Notes: generated from the sequence alone by a model not told the origin. 47,159 nucleotides of DNA from Nitrincola sp. A-D6 (GCF_000764495.1 NZ_JRLB01000089.1:1-47159), one strand, 5' to 3'. Numbered from the stretch's first letter, positions 28,982 to 39,474 are shown. Translations and numbers: made by a program.

Positions 28982-30610
28982 ATGACCGATACCCTGCGGG
29001 TCGCTATGGCCCAGTTGAACTTCCTGGTGGGAGATATTCCCGGTAATACCGATAAGATACTGGCGGCGGCGGTGACGGCGCGGGATCAGCATCAGGCGGA
29101 TGTGCTGCTGTGTTCTGAGTTGGCGATTACGGGCTATCCGCCGGAGGATCTGCTGCTGCGGCCAAGTCTGGAGCCGCGGATTGAGAAGGCGTTGCAGCGG
29201 CTATGTCAGGAGCTGCAGGGCATCACGCTGGTGGTGGGCTATCCGCGTTATAACGAGGGTCGGCTTTACAATATGGCGGGTGTGATTCATCAGGGCGAGT
29301 TGATCTTTGAATACGCCAAGCAGTGTCTGCCTAATTTTCAGGTGTTTGATGAGCAGCGCTATTTTGTCGCCGGGCATCAATCGGGTACCTTCAGCCTGAA
29401 AGGCTGTCGTATTGGTTTAAGTATCTGCGAAGATATTTGGCACAGTACGCCAGTTGAACAGTTAAAAGCCCAGGGCGCTGAGCTGATTCTGAATCTGAAT
29501 GCATCGCCCTTCCATGCCGGTAAAACCGGTTTGCGCCTGCAGGTGTTGGCGCAGCGGGCGCAGGAATGCGGTGCACCGATTATCTATGTGAATCAGTTTG
29601 GCGCGCAGGATGAGCTGGTGTTTGATGGTGGCTCGTTAGTGGTGAGTGCTGAAGGGGAGTTGGTGTTTAGTGCAGCTCACTTTAGTGAGTCACTGGATTG
29701 TGTCGATTTTCAAGTGGGTACAGGTGTGATTAGCCCGCTGCAACCCTCTCAGCCTTTCCCCGATTATGAGGCGTCTGTGTATCAGGCGCTGGTCACGGGT
29801 GTGCGTGACTATGTTGAAAAAAATCGCTTTCCCAAGGTGGTGCTGGGGTTATCCGGTGGTATCGACTCAGCGGTTACGGCGGCCATTGCTGTGGATGCGT
29901 TGGGGCCGGAGCGGGTTGAAGTGGTGATGATGCCGTTTCGTTACACCGCTTCCATGAGCGTCGAAGATGCCGAGGGGCAAGCCAAAATGCTGGGGATGCG
30001 TTATAGCGCCATCTCCATTGAACCCCTGTATGACAGTTTTATGCAGCAACTGGCCCCTGCTTTTGACGGACTCAAGCCAGATACCACCGAAGAGAACCTG
30101 CAAGCGCGTTGCCGCGGGGTGTTGCTGATGGCGATCTCGAATAAAACCGGTGCTCTGGTGCTGACTACTGGCAACAAGAGTGAAGTGGCGGTGGGTTATT
30201 CGACTCTGTATGGCGATATGGCGGGCGGTTTCGATGTATTGAAAGATGTACCGAAAACACTGGTGTACCGTCTGGCGAACTATCGCAATAGCCTGTCACC
30301 GGCGATTCCGCAGCGGGTGATCGACAGACCGCCTTCAGCTGAGCTGGCGCCTGGACAGCAGGATCAGGATTCACTGCCGGACTATGCCGATCTGGACCGG
30401 ATACTGGAGCTTTATGTTGAACGCGATTTCAGTGCTCACGCCATTATTGCTGAGGGTTTTGATGAAGCGGTGGTGCAGCGGGTGGTGCGACTGGTAGATA
30501 TAAATGAATACAAACGGCGTCAGGCGCCTATCGGGCCGCGTATTACCCAGCGCGGTTTTGGTCGTGACCGGCGTTATCCGATCACCTCTGGCTGGCGGCC
30601 TGGTGAGTAA
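28982..30610 (+). CDS. nadE: Glutamine-dependent NAD+ synthetase
   Basis: Makes NAD+ from deamido-NAD+, ATP and glutamine. The 542-residue protein has an N-terminal nitrilase-like glutaminase domain (about 1-250; catalytic Glu in CSELAITGYPPED, Lys-containing KQCLPNFQVFDEQRYF, Cys in SICEDIWH) and a C-terminal synthetase domain with the P-loop GLSGGIDSA and TTGNKSE. It stands alone and converges on the zinc operon. Confidence 0.97.
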   Translation: MTDTLRVAMAQLNFLVGDIPGNTDKILAAAVTARDQHQADVLLCSELAITGYPPEDLLLRPSLEPRIEKALQRLCQELQGITLVVGYPRYNEGRLYNMAGVIHQGELIFEYAKQCLPNFQVFDEQRYFVAGHQSGTFSLKGCRIGLSICEDIWHSTPVEQLKAQGAELILNLNASPFHAGKTGLRLQVLAQRAQECGAPIIYVNQFGAQDELVFDGGSLVVSAEGELVFSAAHFSESLDCVDFQVGTGVISPLQPSQPFPDYEASVYQALVTGVRDYVEKNRFPKVVLGLSGGIDSAVTAAIAVDALGPERVEVVMMPFRYTASMSVEDAEGQAKMLGMRYSAISIEPLYDSFMQQLAPAFDGLKPDTTEENLQARCRGVLLMAISNKTGALVLTTGNKSEVAVGYSTLYGDMAGGFDVLKDVPKTLVYRLANYRNSLSPAIPQRVIDRPPSAELAPGQQDQDSLPDYADLDRILELYVERDFSAHAIIAEGFDEAVVQRVVRLVDINEYKRRQAPIGPRITQRGFGRDRRYPITSGWRPGE

Positions 30611-30631
30611 TCCTTAAACGCTTGAATCAGG

Positions 30632-31209
30632 CTACCACTCTCCCTCTTCGGCTTCGTCCCAGTCGTAGGGGTGATCTGAAAGGCTTCCAGTCTGTAACCA
30701 GCGGTACCCATATCATGGCTGAAGGTGACCGTGGTTAAACGCCCGGTGATCCACACCGCGTCCCAGAGGTTTTCGACTTCTGTACCCGGTTCAAAATGCA
30801 CATCGATGATCTGATTCGATGGTGGCGGTGGCACATGGATGCAGGCCCCAAAATAGGGGACCAGGAAAAAGCGGAATACCTTGGTCTGCTCCGCTTCCAA
30901 CGGTACCACAAAGCCAGGAATGCTGATCATCATGCCATCCAGCTCACCGCGCACCGGTGCTGAGGCCAGCACCTGCAGCATATTATCCATCATGCGTTCT
31001 GCTTCCGGGCTGTAATCATCAATTATGTCGAAGTTGTAGGGATCGAAATCCGAATCGCCGATCAGCTCACTGAGCGTCAGGGTATAGTCTTCCGGCATCA
31101 GCTCATCCCAGGTGAATACTCTGGGCTCTTCAGCGTCTTTGACTTCTTCGGCTTGCACCGGCAACGCCATCAATAGTGCCAGCAGCAAAGGGACAATCAG
31201 TTTCAGCAT
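30632..31209 (-). CDS. DUF3299 periplasmic protein, frameshifted near 30669
   Basis: Starts with a signal peptide (MLKLIVPLLLALLMALPVQA). The core, SIPGFVVPLEAEQTKVFRFFLVPYFGACIHVPPPP, is the DUF3299 signature with a conserved Cys and His. The uncorrected frame would run to 30574 and overlap nadE; restoring one base in the GGGG run near 30669 gives the more plausible end ITPYDWDEAEEGEW and stop at 30632, about 192 residues, clear of nadE. Last gene of a Zur-box operon, so a role in zinc import or metal-dependent envelope stress is inferred. Confidence 0.82.
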
Positions 31210-31241
31210 ACGTATCCTGTCAGGGTGTCTATATCAGGGAA

Positions 31242-32495
31242 TCAAAGCCTGGGTGTCAGGCCATCAGCCAGAGTATAGCGGTAGGCGCGCCAGGCGGGAA
31301 TCAGGCCGGTTAAAAGTCCTGCCAGTTGTACGGCACCCAGAAGCAGCCACTGATTCTTGTCTGGCCAGCCGGGGTTGAGGAAAATCCCGTACTCCAGTGC
31401 CAGCCAATCCTGAATACCCAGGGTTAGCAAGGTCAGCAGTCCCAGTCCTGATAGAATACCCAGGAAGGTCAGTAACGTCGCTTCAAATAATAACAGTGCC
31501 ACAATACGCAGAGGGCCTGCCCCCACGGCACGCAACACTGCCAGCTCACGCCGACGCTCGTTAAGACTGGTCAACAGAATGCCGAGCATGCCGGTAAAGC
31601 CTGCAAACACCACAAAACCGGAAATGATCAGCAGGGTGCGTTCGGCCACCGCCATCACCTGCCATAGCTCCTGAATAGCAACGCCTGGCAAAATCGCCTG
31701 TAGAGGTTCGGCACGAAAATTATTGATTGAACGTTGCAGGTGGAAAGTGCTGATGCGCGATTCCAGACCCAACAGAAAGGCGGTGATCTGTTTGGGGGTC
31801 AGATCCATTTCGCGGGCTTCATCCTGACTGGCACCCAGGCCCGGAATGCGGGTACCTGCTCGCCAGCCAAGATGAATCGCTTCCCAGGCGCCGAGTTTGA
31901 TGAGCACATTGCGGTCTACCGGTGTGCCGGTCGATTGCAAAATGCCCGATACCCTAAACGGCATATCGTCATGGTTGGCAAAGCTGCCTTGTCCCAGTCC
32001 ATGAGCAATGACCAGTTTGTCACCCAAACTGTAATCCAGCGCGCGCGCCACTTCGGCACCGACAACAACGTCAAACAGGTCATCAAACACATCACCCTGA
32101 CTAAACACTAAGGGCTGCTGTTTACCAAAGCGGTAGTAGCGGAAGTAGTCTTCAGTGGTGCCCACTACGCGAAAACCGCGATGCGAGTCACCCAGGGTAA
32201 TGGGAATGCTCCAGGCCACCTGATCCTGCGCCGCTATCTGCTCATAGCTGCTCCAGCGGATGTTATTGGTAGGCTGGCCGATATTGAATACCGAATACAA
32301 CAGCAGTGGCAGTGAGCCGCTGCGTGCGCCGACGATCAGGTCGGTGCCTGCCACCGTATTAAAAAAACCCTGGCGGGCATCCTGGCGCAGCTTTTCCACA
32401 CCGGTCAGTAATAGCGCGCTGATAGCCAAAGTGAGCAGTGTCAGTGCCGCCGTACCACGACGGTTCCAAAGACTGCGTAGCGCCAGAGCCAGCAT
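31242..32495 (-). CDS. ABC transporter permease (FtsX/MacB-like), zinc operon
   Basis: 417 residues with the MacB/FtsX layout: one N-terminal membrane helix (about 12-32), a large periplasmic domain, and three C-terminal helices including RRRELAVLRAVGAGP, the conserved cytoplasmic loop of the family. It overlaps the ATPase gene by one base. With the DUF2796 protein it resembles Vibrio ZrgA-E zinc importers, which use an FtsX-type permease rather than ZnuB. Confidence 0.85.
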   Translation of the reverse strand: MLALALRSLWNRRGTAALTLLTLAISALLLTGVEKLRQDARQGFFNTVAGTDLIVGARSGSLPLLLYSVFNIGQPTNNIRWSSYEQIAAQDQVAWSIPITLGDSHRGFRVVGTTEDYFRYYRFGKQQPLVFSQGDVFDDLFDVVVGAEVARALDYSLGDKLVIAHGLGQGSFANHDDMPFRVSGILQSTGTPVDRNVLIKLGAWEAIHLGWRAGTRIPGLGASQDEAREMDLTPKQITAFLLGLESRISTFHLQRSINNFRAEPLQAILPGVAIQELWQVMAVAERTLLIISGFVVFAGFTGMLGILLTSLNERRRELAVLRAVGAGPLRIVALLLFEATLLTFLGILSGLGLLTLLTLGIQDWLALEYGIFLNPGWPDKNQWLLLGAVQLAGLLTGLIPAWRAYRYTLADGLTPRL

Positions 32496-33190
32496 CAGTT
32501 GGCTCCTGTACAGCGATTGATATCGCCCAGATTGATCACCCGGTCAAAGTGTTGGCTCAGGCTCAGATCATGACTGACAAACACCAGCGTGGTGTTATTC
32601 AGACGGCTTTGCGTCGAGAGCAGATCCAGAAACTGGTCACGGGTATCACTGTCGAGTGCCGAGGTGGGTTCATCGGCAAGCAATACTTCCGGCTGTCCGA
32701 TCAACGCCCTGGCTGCCGCAACACGCTGCTGCTGACCTATGGACAGCTCAGCGGTCGGTACAGGGCGATCAATAAAGGCACCCAGTCCCAGTGCTTGCAG
32801 TAATGCCCGCGCGGCGGCCACCGGATCTCCGGCTTTACGGCGGCGTGCGGCTGAAAAGCGGCAGGGCAGCACGACATTATCAATCAGGCTGAGATAGGGC
32901 AGCAGGTTAAACTGCTGAAACAGCACACCAATGTGATCGGCACGAAAGTGATCACGCTGGCGCTGTGACAGGGTATTAAGCGATTGATCCAAAAGTTCGA
33001 TGTCACCCTGCTGGGGTTTCATTAACCCACCTAAGAGGTTCAGCAGGGTGCTTTTACCGCTACCGGATGCGCCACGCAGAAACACCTGCTCACCCCGGGG
33101 GATGGTTAAGCTGTCGATCTGCAAAACGGGCTGGTGAGGTTTCCAGCCAAAGCTCAGCTGGTTCAGTTTGATAGCGGTTGTTTGCGTCAT
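32495..33190 (-). CDS. ABC transporter ATP-binding protein, zinc operon
   Basis: 231 residues. Walker A GASGSGKST, Q-loop FQQFNLLPYLS, signature LSIGQQQRVAAARAL, Walker B LLADEPTSALD, and the switch His in LVFVSHDLS are all present, typical of the LolD/MacB class that pairs with FtsX-type permeases. It overlaps zrgA by 4 bases and the permease by one, so subunits are made together. Confidence 0.92.
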   Translation of the reverse strand: MTQTTAIKLNQLSFGWKPHQPVLQIDSLTIPRGEQVFLRGASGSGKSTLLNLLGGLMKPQQGDIELLDQSLNTLSQRQRDHFRADHIGVLFQQFNLLPYLSLIDNVVLPCRFSAARRRKAGDPVAAARALLQALGLGAFIDRPVPTAELSIGQQQRVAAARALIGQPEVLLADEPTSALDSDTRDQFLDLLSTQSRLNNTTLVFVSHDLSLSQHFDRVINLGDINRCTGAN

Positions 33191-33783
33191 TCGTTCAGTC
33201 TAAGCATATTTTGTCCTGCATTCAGGATCAGGCCCTGTTGGCCTGCCGGGGTGATCAACTGCACCTGTATTTCCTGCAGGGAGGGATAGGTGTTGAACAG
33301 ATTGACCCGGATCTGCTCCAGTTGTTCCGGATGCTCGCAAGTATAGTAATAATCTACAATTACATCGCTGTGAGCTGTGTCATGCTCATGCTCATGCTCA
33401 TGCTCATGGTCGTGATCTTCTTCATCTTCCAATAGGTGGTGTTCAACATGAATCTCTTCAGCTTCACAGCCAGCGGCTTCGGGTAAATGCCAGAAGGTAT
33501 CAGGCAGGTTCATGCGCCCGACCAGGTCGTATACCTGAATGATCTGTTCTTCTCCATCCGCCACATGCTCAAAACCTACCAGGTCGGCGGCAGGGGCTTT
33601 AAGGCTGGCCAGAAGCATAGAGCCTTCCAGCACCACATCCAGCTGTGCCATCCCGTGTACATGAGAATCAAGCTGACTCTGGTCGTGTTGATGATCGTCG
33701 TCGTGCTCATGGTCGTGGTCATGTGAGTCGGCAAAACTGAGGCTGCTGGCTATGAGTAACAGGGAAAGGGCGATCTTGCGCAT
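33187..33783 (-). CDS. zrgA: Zinc-binding periplasmic protein ZrgA (DUF2796)
   Basis: 198 residues with a signal peptide (MRKIALSLLLIASSLSFA), a His/Asp-rich N-terminus (HDHDHEHDDDHQHDQ) and a second His-rich loop (HDHEHEHEHEHD, about residues 123-134). HVHGMAQLDVVLEG and the ADLVGFEH block are DUF2796 signatures. In Vibrio this family is the Zur-regulated zinc uptake protein ZrgA. The His-rich loop is encoded by tandem CATGCT hexamers. It is the first gene of a four-gene operon and lies directly behind a Zur box. Confidence 0.9.
   Translation of the reverse strand: MRKIALSLLLIASSLSFADSHDHDHEHDDDHQHDQSQLDSHVHGMAQLDVVLEGSMLLASLKAPAADLVGFEHVADGEEQIIQVYDLVGRMNLPDTFWHLPEAAGCEAEEIHVEHHLLEDEEDHDHEHEHEHEHDTAHSDVIVDYYYTCEHPEQLEQIRVNLFNTYPSLQEIQVQLITPAGQQGLILNAGQNMLRLNE
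33381..33410. repeat. CATGCT hexamer tandem repeat inside zrgA
   Basis: Four exact CATGCT units plus one variant encode the His-Glu loop. Copy-number change would lengthen or shorten the loop without a frameshift. Confidence 0.8.
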
Positions 33784-33816
33784 GCTGTGCTCCTGATATG
33801 AATAGGGTTGTTAATT

Positions 33817-33831
33817 TGTTATAACATAACA
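33817..33831 (-). promoter_or_regulatory. Zur box of the zinc operon
   Basis: TGTTATAACATAACA is a palindrome with 6-bp arms and matches the proteobacterial Zur consensus TGTTATANTATAACA at all but one base. It lies 34 bases before the zrgA start codon, as expected for repression in zinc-replete cells. Confidence 0.85.
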
Positions 33832-33870
33832 GATGCTGGGTTGATCAGAAAGTTCCCTGTGAGCCTTAAC

Positions 33871-33900
33871 GCATTGGACCACCCGAAGGTGGCCCAATGC
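33871..33900 (-). terminator. Stable hairpin with UUCG loop after bamD
   Basis: GCATTGG-CCACC and GGTGG-CCAATGC pair over 13 bases; on the bamD strand the loop is TTCG closed by C-G, an exceptionally stable tetraloop. The T run lies on the wrong side for a classic bamD terminator, so it may instead protect the 3' end. Confidence 0.5.
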
Positions 33901-33923
33901 ACAGGTAATTTTTTTGGCTCAGT

Positions 33924-34907
33924 TTACTGACCCTGCTCGATCAGCTCGCCGCTTTCCGCTTCACTACCATCGCTGCCAAAGGTACCGAAGGTGATACGGT
34001 GTAACAGAGAACGGCTACCGCTGCTGGCGCGTTCGCCCTGCTCTTCTGCCTCACGTAGCCGATCGGGATTAACTGGCCGTGCCGGTGTGGCTGGCTCAAT
34101 TTCACCCAGCAGACCAAAGCTGGCGGTGTAGAGCAGATCGAAACGCTGCGGCGAGAAAGGACGAATCACATAATCCGGATAGTTCAGACGCAGGACTTCC
34201 AAGGCACTTTCAGCCAGATCATTCATGCCCATTTTGGTATAAGACTCGGCCATGATCGCCAGTGCGTCGGGTACGGCAGGGGTTTCCTGCAGATTCTCGA
34301 CCACATAACGGCCACGATTAGCCGCGGCGACCCAGGCTTCACGCTTCATGTAGTAGCTGGCTACATGAATTTCATAAGTTGCCAGGCGGTTTTTCAAATA
34401 CTGCATGCGTCGCTGAGCATCCGGAGCAAACTCACTGTTGGGGTAGCGGTTCAGCAGAATGGAAAAGCTCTCAAACGAGTCCATCGCCGCACCCGGATCA
34501 CGCTGGGTTTCATCCAGCGGCAGGAAGCGCGCCAGGAAGTTGCGATCCTCTTCAAATGAGGTCAGGCCTTTCAGGTAATAGGCATAATCAATATGGTCGT
34601 GATTAGGATGCAGGCGCGCGAAGCGATCAGCGGCGGCACGGGCCGCAGCGGGTTCACTGTTGCGATAGTAGGCGTAGATCAACTCCAGTTGTGACTGTTC
34701 CGAAAAACGCCCAAACGGATAGCGCGCTTCAAGTAACTGTAGCTTCTCAATCGCCAGCGACCAGTTGCCGGCATCCAGGGCACTCATGGCATCGTCATAG
34801 AGTATCTGCTCGGGAATATCGGGAATGGCTTTATCGCCGCCAAACCACGAGCAGCCGGAAATCATAATCAAAAGGGTCAGAGCGCAAATCACTTTGACAA
34901 ATTGCAT
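33924..34907 (-). CDS. bamD: Outer membrane assembly factor BamD (ComL)
   Basis: Essential lipoprotein of the BAM complex that folds beta-barrel proteins into the outer membrane. 327 residues with a lipobox (IMISGC, Cys19) and TPR-like repeats: [52 protein letters not shown]. The C-terminal tail of about 60 residues is polar. It is divergent from rluD, the usual gammaproteobacterial arrangement. Confidence 0.95.
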   Translation of the reverse strand: MQFVKVICALTLLIMISGCSWFGGDKAIPDIPEQILYDDAMSALDAGNWSLAIEKLQLLEARYPFGRFSEQSQLELIYAYYRNSEPAAARAAADRFARLHPNHDHIDYAYYLKGLTSFEEDRNFLARFLPLDETQRDPGAAMDSFESFSILLNRYPNSEFAPDAQRRMQYLKNRLATYEIHVASYYMKREAWVAAANRGRYVVENLQETPAVPDALAIMAESYTKMGMNDLAESALEVLRLNYPDYVIRPFSPQRFDLLYTASFGLLGEIEPATPARPVNPDRLREAEEQGERASSGSRSLLHRITFGTFGSDGSEAESGELIEQGQ

Positions 34908-34960
34908 ATTGCTTTATCCTGAGATGTTGACCGAATCCGGCGTTTCAGATCGGTTTCGGT

Positions 34961-34966
34961 TATACT
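34961..34966 (+). promoter_or_regulatory. Candidate -10 box(es) for divergent rluD and bamD
   Basis: TATACT on the plus strand overlaps TATAAC on the minus strand (GTTATACTGG), within the 137-base divergent gap. Neither has an obvious -35, so this is only a likely promoter zone. Confidence 0.3.
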
Positions 34967-35044
34967 GGAAGAACATTCATTCCGGCCTATTAAAACACAA
35001 CCGGATGCCAAGCTAAAACATCCTTGAGTAAAGATTAGAATTCG

Positions 35045-36013
35045 ATGTCAGAACAGGTTGATTTAAATGCCGCCGTACCGGCCGAAATGTACGGTTTACG
35101 GCTGGATCAGGCCGTATCGCAGTTATTTCCTGAATACTCCCGCTCACGGCTGCAAAGCTGGATAAAAGAGGGAGCCCTTCGGGTCAATGGCGAAATCCGC
35201 CGTACGCGCGATAAGCTCAGCGGTGGTGAGCAGATTACTGTATCGGTCGAAATTGCTTCGATCGATCGTCATGCAGCTCAGGATATTCCTCTGGATATTG
35301 TCTATGAAGATGACGATATCCTGATTCTGAACAAGCCTGCGGGTCTGGTGGTACACCCGGCGGCGGGTCATGCCGATGGCACCTTGCTGAACGCGCTGCT
35401 GCATCACTGCCCGGCTATTGGTCATGTACCGCGCGCCGGTATCGTGCACCGTCTGGACCGGGATACCACCGGTCTGATGGTGGTGGCGAAAACCATCCAG
35501 GCACAAACCGAGCTGGTGGCCCAGTTGCAGGATCGCAGTATGGGGCGTGAATATGAAGCCATTGTCTATGGGGTGATGACGGGCGGTGGTTGTGTCGATG
35601 AGCCGATGGCGCGTCATTCCAAAAACCGTCTAAAGATGGCAGTAGTAGGAGTTGGCAAAGAAGCGATCACTCACTATCGGGTGCTGGAAAAATTCCGTTC
35701 GCATACCCATATCCGCCTGAAACTGGAAACTGGACGCACCCATCAGATCCGTGTGCACATGTCACACATCAACTATCCGCTGGTGGGCGATCCGCTTTAC
35801 AGTGGCCGTGTCCGCCTGACCAAGGGCGCCAGTGAAGAGATGAAAGAAGTACTGAAACACTTTCGTCGACAGGCGTTGCATGCTAAAAAGCTGGAACTCT
35901 GGCATCCACAAACCGGTCAGCAGATGAGTTGGGAAATTGATCTGCCCGCTGATTTTGAAGCCGTGCGTCGGGTGCTCAAAGAAGATGCCGATAACTGCGA
36001 CTACGAGCTGTAA
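35045..36013 (+). CDS. rluD: 23S rRNA pseudouridine synthase RluD
   Basis: Makes pseudouridines 1911, 1915 and 1917 in helix 69 of 23S rRNA. 322 residues: an N-terminal S4 domain (RLDQAVSQLFPEYSRSRLQ), then the catalytic domain with HRLDRDTTGLMVVAK holding the active Asp, and LETGRTHQIRVHM. It is followed after 3 bases by pgeF, the standard rluD-pgeF-clpB order. Confidence 0.97.
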   Translation: MSEQVDLNAAVPAEMYGLRLDQAVSQLFPEYSRSRLQSWIKEGALRVNGEIRRTRDKLSGGEQITVSVEIASIDRHAAQDIPLDIVYEDDDILILNKPAGLVVHPAAGHADGTLLNALLHHCPAIGHVPRAGIVHRLDRDTTGLMVVAKTIQAQTELVAQLQDRSMGREYEAIVYGVMTGGGCVDEPMARHSKNRLKMAVVGVGKEAITHYRVLEKFRSHTHIRLKLETGRTHQIRVHMSHINYPLVGDPLYSGRVRLTKGASEEMKEVLKHFRRQALHAKKLELWHPQTGQQMSWEIDLPADFEAVRRVLKEDADNCDYEL

Positions 36014-36016
36014 CCC

Positions 36017-36752
36017 ATGAAACTGATCAGAGCCAGCTGGCCGGTAAAGCCCAATATTCATGCCCTGACCACCACGCGTATGGATGGTGTCAGTCAGCCG
36101 CCTTATGACGGGCTGAATTTTGCTTACCACGTGGGTGATGATCCGTTACTGGTGGAACAGAACCGTCAGATACTGCAACAGGCGATGGGCCTGAAAAAGC
36201 CGGTGCAATGGCTGGAACAGGTACATGGCACCGCCGTCATCAAAGCCAGTGATGATGATTCGCCCATGGCAGCGGATGCCTGCTGGAGCGATGAACCGGG
36301 CATGGCCTGTGCGGTGATGACCGCCGACTGCCTGCACTGCTGTTTACTGACCGTGCTGGCACGCGCGTGGCGGCTGCCCATGCGGGCTGGCGGGGCCTGG
36401 CTAACGGTGTGTTGGAAAATACCCTGCGGTATTTGCCAACCCCGCCGATGTTATGGTCTGGCTGGGCCCGGCCATCGGGCCACTGGCGTTTGAAGTGGGC
36501 GATGATGTGTTTCTGGCCTTCTGTGAAGACAATCCCCTGGCCTCCGCCGCTTTTATCCAGGCACCCACCAATCCCGGCAAATGGCTGGCGGATATCTACC
36601 GTCTGGCACGTATTCGACTCGCCGCCGCGGGAGTTACCGAAGTCTATGGCGGTGATTTCTGCACCTTCACCGATAGTGAGTACTTCTATTCCTATCGCCG
36701 TAACAATCAAACCGGTCGCATGGCCAGCCTGATCTGGATCGAAGGCGAATAA
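36017..36752 (+). CDS. pgeF: Peptidoglycan editing factor PgeF (YfiH/LACC), two frameshifts
   Basis: Multicopper-oxidase-like fold protein that removes wrong residues (Ser for Ala) from peptidoglycan precursors. Three frames join after restoring one base near 36335 and one in the C run at 36440-36443: ADCL then LLFTDRAGTRVAAAHAGWRG, and RYLPT then ADVMVWLGPAIGP. Corrected length is about 245 residues. The conserved metal-site motifs WLEQVHGT, TADCL and AAAHAGWRG are present, as is GGDFCTFTD. It follows rluD by 3 bases. Confidence 0.9.
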
Positions 36753-36775
36753 ATTAGCTGATTAAAATGTAACCA

Positions 36776-36804
36776 CTTGAATTGCTCAAACCCCAACCCC
36801 ATTA
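36776..36804 (+). promoter_or_regulatory. Sigma-32 (RpoH) heat-shock promoter of clpB
   Basis: CTTGAA, 15 bases, CCCCATTA closely matches the RpoH consensus (CTTGAA, 11-15 bases, CCCCATNT). It lies 74 bases before clpB, a classical heat-shock gene. Confidence 0.8.
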
Positions 36805-36877
36805 ATTCAGCAACAGTAACAGATGCCAGCGTTGTCCCAATCAACCGCCGCATCGATGCAGAATTAAGGAGAAGGGC

Positions 36878-39452
36878 ATGCGTCCTGATAAATTCACTTC
36901 AAAGTTGCAAGACGCCCTGACTGAAGCTCAGTCACTGGCGGTTGGCAAAGACCATAACTTTATCGAACCGATTCACCTGCTCGCCGCGTTCATCGAACAG
37001 CGCGATGGTTCCGTACGTCCCTTGCTCGGTCAGGCCGGTGCACAAATGCCCCTGCTGAGCCGCAAAATCGGTGAAGCGCTGGATCGTTTACCCCAGGTCA
37101 AAGACCCAGATGGTGAAATTCGTCTGTCACAGAACATGGCACGGCTGTTCAACCTGACCGATAAACTGGCGCAGCAACGCGGTGACCAGTATATCGCCAG
37201 CGAACTGATGCTGCTGTCGATGGTGGATGACAAGTCTGACGCCGGACGGGTGCTCAAAGAAGTCGGCGTGACCCGTGAAAAACTCACCGAAGCGATCAAC
37301 AACATGCGTGGTGGTGCCGCTGTGACCGATCCCAACGTCGAAGAATCACGTCAGGCGCTGGATAAATACTGCGTCGATCTCACCGAACGTGCGGAAAACG
37401 GCAAGCTCGACCCGGTCATTGGCCGTGATGAAGAGATACGTCGTACCATTCAGGTGTTACAACGCCGTACCAAAAACAACCCGGTACTGATCGGTGAACC
37501 CGGTGTGGGTAAAACCGCTATCGTTGAAGGACTGGCGCAGCGCATTATCAATGGTGAAGTACCGGAAGGGCTGAAACACAAACGCGTCTTGTCGCTGGAT
37601 ATGGGCTCGCTGATTGCCGGTGCCAAATTCCGTGGTGAGTTTGAAGAGCGCCTGAAAGCGGTACTGAATGAATTGTCGAAACAGGAAGGCCAGATCATCC
37701 TGTTTATCGACGAACTGCACACCATGGTCGGCGCCGGTAAAGGCGAAGGCGCCATGGATGCCGGGAATATGCTCAAGCCCGCACTGGCGCGCGGCGAACT
37801 CCACTGTGTCGGCGCCACCACCCTGGATGAGTACCGTCAGTATGTGGAAAAAGATGCCGCACTGGAGCGGCGTTTCCAGAAAGTCATCGTTGATGAGCCT
37901 TCCGAAGAAGACACCATCGCCATCCTGCGCGGCTTAAAAGAGCGTTATGAGATACACCACAGTGTCGATATCACCGACTCCGCCATCGTCGCCGCGGCCA
38001 AGCTGAGCCAGCGCTATATCACCGACCGTCAGCTGCCGGATAAAGCCATCGACCTGATCGACGAAGCCGCATCACGCATCCGTATGGAGATGGATTCCAA
38101 ACCCGAATCCATGGACCGTCTGGAGCGTCGCCTGATTCAGCTGAAAATGGAACGTGAAGCGCTGAAAAAAGAAACCGACGACGCCTCGCAGAAACGCTTA
38201 AACGAACTGCAGCAAACCATCAGCAAACTGGAAAAAGAATACTCCGATCTGGATGAAATCTGGAAAGCGGAAAAAGCCAGCCTGCAGGGTTCACAGAACG
38301 TTAAAGAAAAACTCGACCAGGCGCGTGTCGAAATGGAACAGGCCCGCCGTGCCGGGGATCTGACCAAAATGGCCGAGCTGCAATATGGCCGCATCCCTGA
38401 GCTGGAGAAACAGCTGCAAGCCGCCGACTCAGCCGAGCAGGGACCACAGGAAACTAAACTGCTGCGCAATAAAGTCACCGAAGAAGAGGTGGCCGAAGTG
38501 GTGTCGCGCTGGACCGGGATTCCGGTGACCAAAATGCTCGAAGGTGAACGCGACAAACTGCTGCGCATGGAAGACGCCCTGCACCAGCGCGTGGTCGGAC
38601 AGAGCGAAGCCGTAGTCGCAGTAGCCAACGCCGTGCGCCGCTCCCGTGCCGGTCTGGCTGACCCCGCCCGACCCAGCGGCAGCTTCCTGTTCCTCGGCCC
38701 AACCGGTGTGGGTAAAACCGAACTCTGCAAAGCCTTGGCACACTTCCTGTTCGACACAGAAGAAGCATGGTGCGCATCGATATGTCCGAGTTTATGGAGA
38801 AACACTCCGTCGCCCGCCTGATCGGTGCCCCTCCCGGCTATGTCGGCTATGAAGAAGGCGGCTACCTCACCGAAGCCGTGCGGCGTAAACCCTACTCCGT
38901 ACTGCTGCTGGACGAAGTGGAAAAAGCCACCCAGACGTGTTCAACATCCTGTTGCAGGTACTGGAAGACGGCCGCCTGACCGATGGCCAGGGCCGCACCG
39001 TCGACTTCCGTAACACCATCATCGTCATGACCTCTAACCTGGGCTCCGACCTGATCCAGGGCTTCAGCGATGACGACGACTACGAGCTGATGAAAAAAGC
39101 GGTAATGGAAGTCGTCGGCATGCACTTCCGCCCCGAAGTGATCAACCGCATCGACGAAGTGGTGGTATTCCACAGCCTGCGCAAAGACCAGGTCGCCGGT
39201 ATCGCCAACATCCAGCTGGAACGCCTGCGCAAACGCCTGGCCGAATTCGACCTGCGCATGACCCTGACCCCCACTGCACTGGAAAAACTGGTGGATGTCG
39301 GCTTCGAACCCATCTACGGCGCCCGCCCACTGAAACGCGCCATCCAACAGTGGATCGAAAACCCGCTGGCGCAAAAACTCCTGGCAGGCGACTACCCCCC
39401 AGGCAGTGAAATCGGCGTAGACGTCGAAGCCGGGGAATTCACCTTCCGCTAA
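36878..39452 (+). CDS. clpB: Disaggregase ClpB, two frameshifts
   Basis: Hexameric AAA+ chaperone that pulls proteins out of aggregates with DnaK. Restoring one base near 38766 (DTEEA then [13 protein letters not shown]) and one near 38927 (DEVEKA then [13 protein letters not shown]) gives 858 residues, the normal length. Domain order: N-terminal Clp_N repeats (1-150), first ATPase ([21 protein letters not shown]), coiled-coil middle domain (about 410-530), second ATPase ([19 protein letters not shown]), C-terminal domain. Driven by a sigma-32 promoter and followed by a terminator. Confidence 0.95.
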
Positions 39453-39474
39453 TCCTCGACTAAAGTTCCCTAAT

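Noticed and set aside
33381-33726. CRISPR-like repeats on the zrgA locus
   Set aside because: The repeats are contiguous codons for His-rich segments, with no spacers.
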